Both the position numbers and the translations under genes were made by a program. Positions 9,191 to 17,618 of a DNA stretch of 64,000 nt are shown here, in pieces. Under the pieces are notes generated by a model. That model made no database searches, was not told the origin of the DNA, and saw only the letters and a program-made list of their open reading frames with translations. Position 1 is the stretch's first letter. Each line of letters starts with the position of its first letter. Source of the DNA: an uncultured Clostridia bacterium (GTDB lineage: Bacteria > Bacillota > Clostridia > Christensenellales > Borkfalkiaceae); assembly GCA_934254815.1 (NCBI GenBank), contig CAKQME010000008.1, positions 54,267-118,266 of the forward strand, in the 5' to 3' direction.

Positions 9191-9768
9191 AACAAAATCG
9201 CCTCCCTATCTAAGGTAATACCCGCAACTCTGATTGCGAGCGAAAAATTAAGTTTTACGCTTGCCTCGCCGTTATACGACGTTACGATTACAGTAAACAT
9301 ATCCGTATAGCCTTTGCTTTCACAGTCGGTAATACTTTTCCCGTAAACCGCGCTTAATACTTCGGCAATCGTTTCGCCTTTCGGTGTTATCTTAAAGGAT
9401 TTTTCGCCCTTGTCTATCTCGAATCCGTCGCTTAAATTCGTTTCGGACTGAAACGATTTTCTTTCGCCGTCTACGGTATAAGTAAAATCCTTATCGGGGA
9501 TATTATTCGGAATGATTTTCAGCGAGTAATCTTTGTCAACTTTGTTATTTAACGCGCCGAAAGTGTATTTTACGTCTACTTCCAACGGCTTTGAGGTTGT
9601 AACCCTATATCCGCCCGCAGAGGTCATCACGTCTTTTCCGCCGACGGTAACGTAAAAGGTCTTAAAATCACTTGTAAACCCGTTAGTAAAATGCGCTACT
9701 ACGCCTATTACGGTTATCACCGCAAGAACAATCGCAATATACGTAATTATCTTCGTTGTTTTCGTCAT
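9187..9768 (-). CDS. membrane-anchored extracellular protein
   Basis: 193 residues with one N-terminal membrane helix (about 7-30) and a beta-rich outer domain containing TFYVTVGGKDV and alternating hydrophobic strands. It belongs to a series of four consecutive genes for proteins anchored at one end to the membrane. Its function is unknown. Translational coupling to the next gene is shown by an ATGA overlap. Confidence 0.6.
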   Translation of the reverse strand: MTKTTKIITYIAIVLAVITVIGVVAHFTNGFTSDFKTFYVTVGGKDVMTSAGGYRVTTSKPLEVDVKYTFGALNNKVDKDYSLKIIPNNIPDKDFTYTVDGERKSFQSETNLSDGFEIDKGEKSFKITPKGETIAEVLSAVYGKSITDCESKGYTDMFTVIVTSYNGEASVKLNFSLAIRVAGITLDREAILF

Positions 9769-9786
9769 CCGTCACCTCCGCACATT

Positions 9787-10857
9787 TTATATAGAAACGC
9801 TCGTTTTATCGAGGCTTACGCTCTTGACGGAGGTTACGAGCCAGACGCGAATAGTTTCGGATATTCCGCTCACAGTGTCTTTAACCGTAATCGTAAAATA
9901 ACACGAGGGAATAGCGGCGGCATTGAATTCGCTGTTCACGTCGTAATCTTTACCGCCGGTCAAGCCGAGATCGTATTCGTCGGGATAAACGTACCTGCCT
10001 TTATACGTTGTACCGGTGTAATATTCGGTATCTTCCACTTTTTCGTCGTAGTGATTTTCGAGTATCGTCGAACCCGTTTTTACCGTCAACGTGTTCCCCG
10101 AAATCTCAACGTAACTGATGAATCTGCTTACTATATCCGACATATTTCTTTTAGCCATATTACTGAACGAACTCATTCCGCTGTCGCCGCTGACAAATTC
10201 GTCTCCGAAATACAACTCTCCTACGCCGCCGACCGTTACCGTGAGATTTTGCGAACCGACTTTGCCGAAAATATTATCCAACGCGATATCGAAATTATAC
10301 GTTTTATTCGTTCCGAGTTGGTAATACACGCCGCGTTTACCGTCGCTGACAGGATTCAGCGTAGAATTGTTAATCGCGATATTATTTGCAACGCCTACAA
10401 ACGATACAGTACAATTTGCCGTATATCCACCGTCGCGGGTGGTAACGGTAACGATGATTTTATCCGAATCGAAAGCCTTTTTACAGGAAATAGTCGCCGT
10501 AAGACTACCATCCGCGTCCTGCGTAACGGTAACGTAATCGGTTACGGACTCTTTACCGTGAATGGGAGCAACGCCCCAGGCAATAGAATAATCTACTGCC
10601 TGATTTTCCGCGTCTGAAGGCGATATTTTAGCCTTAATTTTCACGTCGACCGTTTGACCGTTCGCTTGCGCGACCGCTAAATTCTTTGCCGTAAACGCCA
10701 TCGCTTTCGGCATTTCGTAAGTTTGGTTTTCTTTTACGGTTTCCGCCTTTATCTCGGCAGGTTTCTTTTTATATACCGTACCGAAAAGAATTCCCGTAAG
10801 AATTACGGCGAGTAACGCTATTGAAATGATAGGAATTAAATATTTTCTTTTTTCCAT
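9787..10857 (-). CDS. membrane-anchored protein with Ig-like domain
   Basis: 356 residues. An N-terminal helix (residues 6-27) is followed by an Ig-like domain with VKIKAKISPSDAENQAVDYS and ATISCKKAFDSDKIIVTVTT. The same domain pattern (KIAANISPYNATNKKVDW, then VSCLQPF and LTVTSRD) occurs in the next upstream gene, so the two are probably duplicates. The rest is beta-rich and unassigned. The location is inferred to be outside the cell. Confidence 0.6.
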   Translation of the reverse strand: MEKRKYLIPIISIALLAVILTGILFGTVYKKKPAEIKAETVKENQTYEMPKAMAFTAKNLAVAQANGQTVDVKIKAKISPSDAENQAVDYSIAWGVAPIHGKESVTDYVTVTQDADGSLTATISCKKAFDSDKIIVTVTTRDGGYTANCTVSFVGVANNIAINNSTLNPVSDGKRGVYYQLGTNKTYNFDIALDNIFGKVGSQNLTVTVGGVGELYFGDEFVSGDSGMSSFSNMAKRNMSDIVSRFISYVEISGNTLTVKTGSTILENHYDEKVEDTEYYTGTTYKGRYVYPDEYDLGLTGGKDYDVNSEFNAAAIPSCYFTITVKDTVSGISETIRVWLVTSVKSVSLDKTSVSI

Positions 10858-10868
10858 AGGCGCACCTC

Positions 10869-12254
10869 TTAATAGTTATGGGTATAAGTGTCCGCTATGT
10901 TAGCGTAGAGAGTTATATCTCCGTAAGTTCCCGCGGGAATAGTTCCGTCGAAAGGTACGGTACACCTGTTATCCAGATACCAACCTTTAAACGCGTAACC
11001 AGCATTACCGACTCCGCTGCCCGAATGATAATTACTTCCCGGTCCGCCGCAGTAAAAAGACGATTTTAACGCGCTAATCGTTACCGCCTCACCGTAAGTA
11101 TAACTTTCGGGATAGTTGCCGCCGTCGATTTTGCTTAAACCGTATTCCGAACCATCGACGAAAAGAAAAGATTCTCTGCTCATACCTCCGCGTTTATACT
11201 CTATTTTAAAGGTCTTATTTTGTTCACCGAAAGTTAAAGTCGTGCTGTCTAACGTCAGATTTTCTACTTTAACCAAATCGTTTATTGCGGTAGTATCAGC
11301 CGAAAGTGAATAAGTCGTAAGAATATTATCGCTTTCATCTTTTAAAGTCAAAGTGGCTATATTCGCCTTATAACTCTTTATTTTAGCCGCAACACTGTTT
11401 ATTTGCGCGGCGGTAAAGTTTGCCACGAAAGACTTATCAAAAAGTCCCGAAACGGTAAAACTTTTATTTCCGTTGGTTACAACGGGTGTTTTAAGCGAAC
11501 TTGCTTTTACTCCGTTTATTGACGTTGCAAAAGAGGATTTGTATTCGATAGTAAGCGCGGCGGGGACGGTTATCTCATCGTCTGTAACCGCAACCGTATA
11601 AACGTCGGATTTATTATACGAATAGGCAATATTAAGCGGTTTTTCGTTTTCAAAGTCCGCGAAGACTGTTCCCGTTTTCTTTGAATTATCTACCGCAGGA
11701 TTTTTGCCGTCTTGCGTAAAGGTAAGGTCGTAACCGTTAAACTGTTGCTTGTAGTCTATTAAGCAGGATGCTTTTGCTTCGGGATTATCTCTCGAAGTTA
11801 CCGTCAGTTGTATTTGTTCGCCGAAAGGTTGCAAACAAGACACGCTCGCTACCAGATCGCCGTCGTTCGCGGTAGTTGCCGTAACGTAGTCCATAACGGT
11901 TTTACCCGTCGCCCATTCCGACGATTCGTTTACGAAACTTATTGCCCAGTCAACCTTTTTATTAGTCGCGTTGTACGGGGAAATATTCGCCGCTATTTTC
12001 GCCGTAATTGCAGAATTGCTTTCGGCGGCAAGCATAGGTGCGCGCGCAAACATCATTTTTGCGGGCATCGGGTGTATTTCGCCGTCGTTTAATATATCTC
12101 CGTTTTCGTCCGTTACCGTAGACGGCGTTTCTGCCGTAGCAGGCTTTTTGTTGAATAGTTTAGAACAAAAGCCCGCTATGGCGACTATTACCGCCAACAC
12201 GAGTACGCACGAAAGAATCGTTATTACTTTGTTTTTCGTATGTGATTTATACAT
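10869..12254 (-). CDS. membrane-anchored adhesin-like protein with Listeria-Bacteroides repeat
   Basis: 461 residues from the ATG at 12254, which has AAGGAGA just upstream; an upstream in-frame start at 12332 lacks this. It has an N-terminal helix (about 11-31), an Ig-like domain (about 80-165) shared with the downstream gene, then a middle beta domain. The C-terminal ~60 residues match the Listeria-Bacteroides (InlB B-type) repeat: GYAFKGWYLDNRCTVPFD and GDITLYANI. Such repeats are typical of surface proteins that contact other cells or matrices. Confidence 0.7.
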   Translation of the reverse strand: MYKSHTKNKVITILSCVLVLAVIVAIAGFCSKLFNKKPATAETPSTVTDENGDILNDGEIHPMPAKMMFARAPMLAAESNSAITAKIAANISPYNATNKKVDWAISFVNESSEWATGKTVMDYVTATTANDGDLVASVSCLQPFGEQIQLTVTSRDNPEAKASCLIDYKQQFNGYDLTFTQDGKNPAVDNSKKTGTVFADFENEKPLNIAYSYNKSDVYTVAVTDDEITVPAALTIEYKSSFATSINGVKASSLKTPVVTNGNKSFTVSGLFDKSFVANFTAAQINSVAAKIKSYKANIATLTLKDESDNILTTYSLSADTTAINDLVKVENLTLDSTTLTFGEQNKTFKIEYKRGGMSRESFLFVDGSEYGLSKIDGGNYPESYTYGEAVTISALKSSFYCGGPGSNYHSGSGVGNAGYAFKGWYLDNRCTVPFDGTIPAGTYGDITLYANIADTYTHNY

Positions 12255-12340
12255 TGAATTTCTCCTTGAATTTAGATTTTTTAAAAAGTCCGCGCCGCTT
12301 TTATACGGCACGGACTTTATACCGTTAATCACCCTATGCC

Positions 12341-12721
12341 TTACCTTAAGAGCATATTAAGCAAAGTCTTATCCGAATTACGGAACGGCTTTATTCCGCA
12401 CTCGTATTCCGTACCGTCTTTATCTTTGGATACGACGGCATACGTATTGCCTTTAAGCACTTTGCCTTTATCGTCCTTTATCTCATAGGGTTTAAGCACG
12501 AGGTCGGCGGACATCTCTTTGTCAAAGACTATATCCAACACCCTGAACCCGCCGTTATCGGGCGGAACTACCGCAATGCGTACCTCTCTGCCGCGGATTA
12601 CGCCCTTTATGAAATACGAAAAATACGTTTTTTCGTCCTTATTGTAAGTTTCTCTTTCAACTTTAATTTTTTTATCTTCGGGTTTCTCTCCGATTTTGCC
12701 TTGAACCTTCTTTTCTTCCAT
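12341..12721 (-). CDS. hypothetical soluble protein
   Basis: 126 residues, Lys- and Glu-rich at the start (about 1-30), then a compact beta-rich domain (FSYFIKGVIRGREVRIAVVP). No signal peptide or membrane segment is present. It is co-oriented with the Rep and membrane-protein genes. I do not recognise the family. Confidence 0.55.
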   Translation of the reverse strand: MEEKKVQGKIGEKPEDKKIKVERETYNKDEKTYFSYFIKGVIRGREVRIAVVPPDNGGFRVLDIVFDKEMSADLVLKPYEIKDDKGKVLKGNTYAVVSKDKDGTEYECGIKPFRNSDKTLLNMLLR

Positions 12722-12736
12722 TCCTTTTACCTCTTT

Positions 12737-13009
12737 TTATTTATTTTTTCCTTTTCCTTTTTGTCTTGAAATCTTTGTTGCCTCTGCCTTGGACTTACCC
12801 TCGGCGAGTGCCTTTTTGTACTTGTATAGTCCTGCCGAATCGGATTGAGCCTGCAAATAGCCCGATCTCATACCCGCTTCGTAGTCTGTCAATTCTTTAC
12901 CTTCTTTTTCGCCGTGCCGATGGACTTTCGCTTTCCTTTCTTCCGCGTAACTTTTAGCGCGCTTCGAGGGAATACTCCATCTACGCTCGGCGTTATAATC
13001 TTTTGCCAT
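12737..13009 (-). CDS. small basic hypothetical protein
   Basis: 90 residues, strongly basic, with Lys-rich ends (SRQKGKGKNK) and a helix-forming middle. It could bind nucleic acid, but no motif proves that. It is the first gene of the large membrane-protein block, with a GAGG site upstream. Confidence 0.5.
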   Translation of the reverse strand: MAKDYNAERRWSIPSKRAKSYAEERKAKVHRHGEKEGKELTDYEAGMRSGYLQAQSDSAGLYKYKKALAEGKSKAEATKISRQKGKGKNK

Positions 13010-13271
13010 AATTTACCTCTCATTTTATTTGCCCGTTTCGCCGTTAGCGCAGCGTTTTGACGAGTTGAAGTCCGCTTGTCCTTGATAGGGTGTTTCGTTT
13101 CTCGTCTATTAAGTTGTAATTTTTATCTGTAAAAACCTTTTTAGATATTAAAGCGACACGCTTCTTTGCGGTAACGAAAAAAACGACGTCTTTTTCTTTT
13201 CGTTTAAACCGCCTTTATTTGTAAAGGTTATTACATTTTAATTTTTATCCCGCCGTACCCGCCCGCGATTT
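13010..13271 (-). other. intergenic region with an open frame lacking a start
   Basis: About 260 bases. On the minus strand one frame is open from about 13225 to a TAA at 13044-13046 and reads like protein (VALISKKVFTDKNYNL, then LSRTSGLQLVKTLR). There is no ATG, GTG or TTG with a ribosome binding site. It may be the 3' part of a decayed small gene. I see no convincing promoter or hairpin. Confidence 0.3.
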
Positions 13272-13520
13272 TCAGTAGATATATCTTCTCGTGTATATCG
13301 TACTCGGCAATCGCCTGCCGTTTAAGTATTTGCGCCAAGAGTAATATTCTTCGTACTCTTTATCCCGTTTAGGCGTTCGCAAATACAAAGTGTCGCGACT
13401 GAACGTTACGTTCATTCCGTCGGGATCGCTCCCGAGCGAAATCTCTTGCCTTACTATAAAGGTTTTCGTTCGGTACACGTTGCTTGCATTTTTTACAAAG
13501 CAGGGTAATTTTGTGTTCAT
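13272..13520 (-). CDS. small hypothetical protein
   Basis: 82 residues, starting MNTKLPCFVKN with AAGGAG at the proper distance. It is Arg- and Tyr-rich at the C-terminus (LPSTIYTRRYIY) and lies directly downstream of the interrupted HTH regulator. No family was recognised. The composition is compatible with a DNA-binding or structural role, which is not testable here. Confidence 0.5.
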   Translation of the reverse strand: MNTKLPCFVKNASNVYRTKTFIVRQEISLGSDPDGMNVTFSRDTLYLRTPKRDKEYEEYYSWRKYLNGRRLPSTIYTRRYIY

Positions 13521-13534
13521 TTTGGTTTTGCTCC

Positions 13535-14129
13535 TTATGTAAATTTTTTGATTATTCCGATCAGCGTGGCGTAATCCTGGACATTGAGCGTCGGCAATAA
13601 TTTTTGTAATAAAGAAAGTTCTTTTCGATTTAACTTATTTTCGTTAAAATCCATATTGAAATTTTCGTCTACGAAAATACCGCCGTTCCTGCCGGAAGAG
13701 GTGTATACGGGATAAGTAAGCGAAAGGTACAAAACGTCGTTATCTATGCCGGACAAGAATAATACGAACCATGGTCTGACGGCGTGTTTTTGACTAATAC
13801 TGTGTTGCGCTCACAGGTTATACGGACAGTATTAAACCATTCGCGCGCCTTGTCTTAGTCTAAAAACACGCCGTCAGACTTGCATGCAACAAATACGCCG
13901 ATATTTTTGATGATTTGTTGCAAAGGCGAGGACGGTAGTACTGTACGTACACCGTTCGAGAATTTGCAAAAAAACGCATAAATAGCGGCGTTTTTGCAAG
14001 GTTGGTATTATTCTTGTCCGGCATAGTTCGTTTGCTTACGCCGAATTCGTTCGCAAGATTTTCCCTGCGGTCAAACCTGCGATTGCATAAGGCTATTAAA
14101 ATAGCCCGACGCCGTTCGCTTACCGTCAT
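13535..14129 (-). pseudogene. HTH (DeoR/HTH_11-type) regulator split by a palindromic element
   Basis: The 5' part (ATG 14129, GGAGG site) encodes MTVSERRRAILIALCNRRFD, then NLANEFGVSKRT, the first half of a winged helix. The 3' part (from about 13746 down to 13535) encodes NDVLYLSLTYPVYTSSGRNG and a ~50-residue tail. A 277-bp insert separates them. Removing exactly 13747-14023 rejoins codons as VSKRT-ID-NDVLYLSL with no extra or missing residue, which matches the usual spacing in small clostridial HTH proteins (KRTI--D---LSL-YP). As it stands, the gene is broken. It probably once controlled the minus-strand operon. Confidence 0.8.
13747..14023. mobile_element. 277-bp MITE-like palindromic insertion
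   Basis: The terminal inverted repeats are 24 bases with one mismatch, starting TGCCGGACAAGAATAATAC at each end. Inside are nested inverted repeats: GTCTGACGGCGTG (near 13774) with its complement near 13873, AATACTGT/ACAGTATT, GCAACAAAT/ATTTGTTGC, and a TTGCAAAAA.../...TTTTTGCAA pair next to the right end. TA flanks both ends, but the host gene is restored only if neither TA is counted as duplicated. No transposase is encoded, so it would depend on one supplied in trans. Confidence 0.8.
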
Positions 14130-14167
14130 CCGTATCACCTCCCTCGCTGATTGTAGCCGTATTTTAG

Positions 14168-14197
14168 CACCTAAAGTTGCAACTTTCCTGCACCTTT
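14168..14197 (-). promoter_or_regulatory. promoter-proximal motif shared with 44453-44483
   Basis: On the minus strand this reads AAAGGTGCAGGAAAGT, then TGCAACTTTAGGTG, followed by TAAAAT as a likely -10 box. The HTH gene starts 39 bases downstream. A near-identical block stands 32 bases upstream of the 46-residue gene at 44421. AGGTG copies about two helical turns apart and the lack of a -35 consensus suggest activator-dependent control. Confidence 0.55.
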
Positions 14198-14222
14198 AAA
14201 AATAAATTTTAAATTTTTTTTG

Positions 14223-14251
14223 TTGACAAAATACACAGGTTAATTTATAAT
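14223..14251 (+). promoter_or_regulatory. sigma-A promoter of AraC gene
   Basis: TTGACA (14223-14228), a 17-base spacer, and TATAAT (14246-14251) form a perfect consensus. The AraC gene starts about 26 bases further on. It is divergent from the HTH promoter at 14168. Confidence 0.85.
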
Positions 14252-14277
14252 GAATTCAAAATTATTGGGAAATTAAA

Positions 14278-15102
14278 TTGGATAAAAAGAATATAAATTT
14301 AGAAATTGCCGAGAAATTAACTTTTGAATACTACGTAAATGCTGAAAACGCTTTTTACGACAGGAAGATATTTTTGCCGCATTTGCATGATAAAACCGAA
14401 ATATATATTTTGCTTGACGGCGATTCGTCGTTTGTGGTAGGGGATGAAACTATATCCCTGTCGCCTTACGACGCGCTCGTCATTCCGCCGTATACGCTCC
14501 ACCATTGCATTTTGCCTAAGCCCACGAAACACAATCACGCGTGTTTCTGGATAAACGGTTCTTTCGACGCCTTTAACGAAGTTTTAAAAAACGATAATTT
14601 CCCGCTGTACGTTCCCGACGACAAATCCGGAGAATTAAAGACCGTGTGCGGATATTTTGCCGAAAACTTCGACGAAAACGATAAACTCGGCGTTTTTAAA
14701 CGAGTGTGCGATCTTTTGTATTATTTAAAAAACGCCGCAAAGATAAAACCTGTATCGAAACCTGAAAACGACGAGATTTTACCGCCCGCGCTCGCGAAAA
14801 TTCTTGCCGACGTAAAAGAAAATTCCGCCGAGATAAGCGGAACGAAGGATATTGCCGAAAGAAATTTCATTTCGGTTTCCACATTGACGAGATTGTTTGA
14901 AAAACATCTCAATATTACGCCGAAAGAGTATCTCGATTATCAAAAACTGTCTATGGCGAAAATTTATTTGGGAAACGGCTGTAACGTAAAAGAGGCCTGC
15001 GAAAAAGCAGGCTTCCCGAATTGTTCTAATTTTATAAGGTTGTTTAAAGATAAGTTTTCGGTTACGCCGAATAAATATCGTAAAGTTTATAAATCCGATT
15101 GA
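14278..15102 (+). CDS. AraC-family transcriptional regulator
   Basis: 274 residues with a TTG start behind a weak GGGA site and a consensus promoter. Residues 20-95 form a cupin sugar-sensing fold (PHLHDKTEIYILLDGD and YDALVIPPYTLHH). Residues 175-272 form the double helix-turn-helix of AraC proteins (ISVSTLTRLFEKHLNITPKE, then KEACEKAGFPNCSNFIRLFK and a VTPNKYRK end). The convergent MFS gene overlaps its 3' end by 16 bases. It probably controls the local sugar genes; the effector is unknown. Confidence 0.85.
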   Translation: MDKKNINLEIAEKLTFEYYVNAENAFYDRKIFLPHLHDKTEIYILLDGDSSFVVGDETISLSPYDALVIPPYTLHHCILPKPTKHNHACFWINGSFDAFNEVLKNDNFPLYVPDDKSGELKTVCGYFAENFDENDKLGVFKRVCDLLYYLKNAAKIKPVSKPENDEILPPALAKILADVKENSAEISGTKDIAERNFISVSTLTRLFEKHLNITPKEYLDYQKLSMAKIYLGNGCNVKEACEKAGFPNCSNFIRLFKDKFSVTPNKYRKVYKSD

Positions 15103-16394
15103 CCGAGCGGCAAAGTTTCTTTATTTGCTCTCGGTAACTTTCTTATAACTAACAGCAAATATGCAATCAGAATTAAAACAATTATAAAACTTATAAGCGA
15201 AAAAAGTTGTTGCGCGTAAACGGGAATACCGAAAAAGGTGTTTCCGTTTTGTTTTATAATTCGCATAACGGGGCTTAAAGCAAGGGTCGCCAAAAAGCCC
15301 GCTATGCCCGAAAAACTTTGATTTAAAGCAAGCGCGCCCGTGCGTTCTTCGGGGGTAACGTAGTCGTAAATAAGGTTTATCATTGCGCTGTTTATGCCCG
15401 CCATTGCAATACAATGGAGCGAGTAATAGATAGGGTAAAGAAATTTTCCGTTGGACGGAACGGTGAATATATTTATGGCATAAGCGAGTGCAACGATACC
15501 GAAACACATAAGGAGCATAGTGCAAAATCCTTTTTTATCCGCAAATTTGCCGAACGGAATAGAAAACACGACGCGGCAAATGCTGCCAATAAATACAACC
15601 GCCGCGGAAAAAGTAAGCGAAAAACCGAGTTCTCCGTTCATATAAGTTCCCGAAAAGGAAACGGTAGCGTAGTTGGCGAACATAAAAAGTGTCGCTACGA
15701 GTACGAGTTTTAGCAAAGTTTTGTTTTTAAGCAGTTTTTTGACCTGTCCTTTTTGTCTGACGGGCGAGACTTGCTTTTGCGGTTCTTTAGAGAAAACGAG
15801 CGTTAGAGTATGGAAAACCGTAAGCAATCCTAAAATAATCGCGCCTACGGTAAACGCCGCTTGCATATTTCCCGCGCTTTCGTATTTGTCTATGATAAAA
15901 CTCAAACCGAACGAAAAAGCCGTTCCGCCGATAAGCGAAACCATTTCCTTAACGGCGGTAAATCTGCCGCGGCTTTGGTCTTTAACGGTTGACATAAACC
16001 AGTTTATTTTAGGCGCGTTTACGAGATTATGTATAATTTGGGCGGCTAATAGAGCGATTATCAATATAATTGCTTTCGCGTCGTCGTTAAAACTCAAAAG
16101 AGGAATAATATATAGCGCGGTAAAAAGCAACTGACTTACTATATGCCCTCCCGACACGAAACCTTTGACCGAGGACTTTCCGCCGAAAAATATCGACAGC
16201 AGTTGAAAACTGCACCCTAGCGAAACGAAAGCGGTGAGTATTGCGGTAATCTCGTCGCTGATGCCGCAATAAGCGGTTATTTTGGCAAGGTAGACCGTGC
16301 CAACCGCGATAGAAACGAAGTATTCGAGCGCGGCTTCGATAACGTATAAAATCCTTGTCAACTCGAAACCGTCTTTTACTTTTTCGTTTTTCAT
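15087..16394 (-). CDS. MFS transporter
   Basis: 435 residues with about twelve hydrophobic segments and a basic central loop (SKEPQKQVSPVRQKGQVKKL, about residues 205-225), as in major facilitator carriers. GKFADKKGFC near residue 285 fits the MFS loop motif (G-x-x-x-D-x-x-G). It has a clean AGGAGA start. The substrate cannot be read; the AraC neighbours suggest a sugar or glycoside. It lies convergent to the first AraC gene and is read toward it. Confidence 0.8.
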   Translation of the reverse strand: MKNEKVKDGFELTRILYVIEAALEYFVSIAVGTVYLAKITAYCGISDEITAILTAFVSLGCSFQLLSIFFGGKSSVKGFVSGGHIVSQLLFTALYIIPLLSFNDDAKAIILIIALLAAQIIHNLVNAPKINWFMSTVKDQSRGRFTAVKEMVSLIGGTAFSFGLSFIIDKYESAGNMQAAFTVGAIILGLLTVFHTLTLVFSKEPQKQVSPVRQKGQVKKLLKNKTLLKLVLVATLFMFANYATVSFSGTYMNGELGFSLTFSAAVVFIGSICRVVFSIPFGKFADKKGFCTMLLMCFGIVALAYAINIFTVPSNGKFLYPIYYSLHCIAMAGINSAMINLIYDYVTPEERTGALALNQSFSGIAGFLATLALSPVMRIIKQNGNTFFGIPVYAQQLFSLISFIIVLILIAYLLLVIRKLPRANKETLPLGQSDL

Positions 16395-16507
16395 AAATAA
16401 AATATCTCCTGTAAAACGTTACGGGAGATATTATACTACTTAAAAATCAATAATTGTATATAATTTTAATCAAAAAATATTCAATTTGCGTCAATTTTAG
16501 ATTGTCA

Positions 16508-17353
16508 TCATACGCCCCAGAAGGAAGTAGACGATAAATTTTTGTTCAGCAAATATTTCTTCCGATATGCGCCGGGCGATATTTTAAAATAGGATTTGTA
16601 ATATTTAATAAACGCGCTTTGCTGTGTAAAACCGAGGAAATATGCTATTTCAGCAATAGATTTTTGCTTATCCATTAACAGAATATTTGAATATGCGATT
16701 TTGGCTCGGTTAAGAAATTCGGTCAGAGTCGTATTATTATATTTTTTGAATTCGCGACAAATATGACCATGGCTATAAGGTACGTCCTGAATAAGAAAAG
16801 TAACGTTATTTTGTAAATAAGTTACGTCGTTTACACGATTTTCAATCATCGTAAGCCACTTCGGTTTTACGAATGATTTTTCCTGATGCTCTAAGAATAA
16901 TGCCAGAATATTTATTACGACCGACGTGTGAAGAGACGATAAGTAATCGTTTTTTTCGGTTGAATTAGTCGGAAACAGATTTAAAGTATATTCCAGATTT
17001 TCTATGGCGAGAATGTTGGTTTCGAAAAATATGGCGTTCGAATTTAAGTAATCGTAAGGATCAGAATTTAAGAACGAACAATACTTTTTCATTTCGGAGT
17101 CTGAAACGTAAATATCTCTATGTCGATATTTTTCGTTGGAATAGGAGATGATTTGGTGTTGCGCGCCGGGTTTGATTATGAGAATACTCGTTTTTGTCAG
17201 CGTGTGAGTAATTCCGTCCGTGCGTTGAATGCTCGTTCCTTCGACCGCGTAAGTAATTTTCCAGTAAGTCATAGTATGCGGTTGCGTATTCGGCTTGGCG
17301 ATTATTGCGGTATAAGGAGAATATTTAATAGTTTTCTCGTTATAGTAAAGCAT
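16508..17353 (-). CDS. AraC-family transcriptional regulator
   Basis: 281 residues. It has an N-terminal cupin-like domain (residues 20-90, with ILIIKPGAQHQII) and a C-terminal AraC DNA-binding domain (residues 185-270) holding SHGHICREFKKYNNTTLTEF, then IAEIAYFLGFTQQSAFIKYY and FKISPGAYRKK. CGGAGG precedes the ATG. It is divergent from the 25-kb glycan operon starting near 17.6 kb, so it is a good candidate for its activator. Confidence 0.85.
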   Translation of the reverse strand: MLYYNEKTIKYSPYTAIIAKPNTQPHTMTYWKITYAVEGTSIQRTDGITHTLTKTSILIIKPGAQHQIISYSNEKYRHRDIYVSDSEMKKYCSFLNSDPYDYLNSNAIFFETNILAIENLEYTLNLFPTNSTEKNDYLSSLHTSVVINILALFLEHQEKSFVKPKWLTMIENRVNDVTYLQNNVTFLIQDVPYSHGHICREFKKYNNTTLTEFLNRAKIAYSNILLMDKQKSIAEIAYFLGFTQQSAFIKYYKSYFKISPGAYRKKYLLNKNLSSTSFWGV

Positions 17354-17618
17354 CGAAACCTCCGTAAACTGTCGATATTTCTATTATATTATCTTGCTAA
17401 AAAAAGTCAAGTATTAGTTTAAAAAAGTTAAACAAATTTAAATTTCCCCGAAAAACGAACCGATTTTGCACGAATTTCCATAAAAATTTACTATTTTTTG
17501 AAATTAAAAATGTTAAGAATAGATAACTTTGTGCGAGAATTAGTATATAAAAAAGCGGGAAAGCGGTGTATAATAGAAACGAAAACTGAGTTGGCATACT
17601 CAAAAAGGAGGAGAAAAA
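17354..17618 (+). promoter_or_regulatory. upstream region of the 25-kb glycan operon
   Basis: AT-rich, about 265 bases. A TGTATAAT -10 box stands at 17567-17574 without a good -35, which fits AraC-type activation. A small GAGT-tggcat-ACTC dyad (17588-17601) lies in the leader just before AAAGGAGG (17604-17611). Nothing else was recognised. Confidence 0.5.

Noticed and set aside
9691..10617. Long plus-strand open frame (308 codons) over the membrane-protein genes
   Set aside because: It lies opposite two genes with good starts and signal segments, is rich in Arg, Ile and Tyr with no domain pattern, and has no ribosome binding site.
13747..14023. Small minus-strand gene encoding MPDKNNTNLAKT...
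   Set aside because: That frame simply runs from the broken HTH gene into the inverted-repeat element and ends at random inside it.
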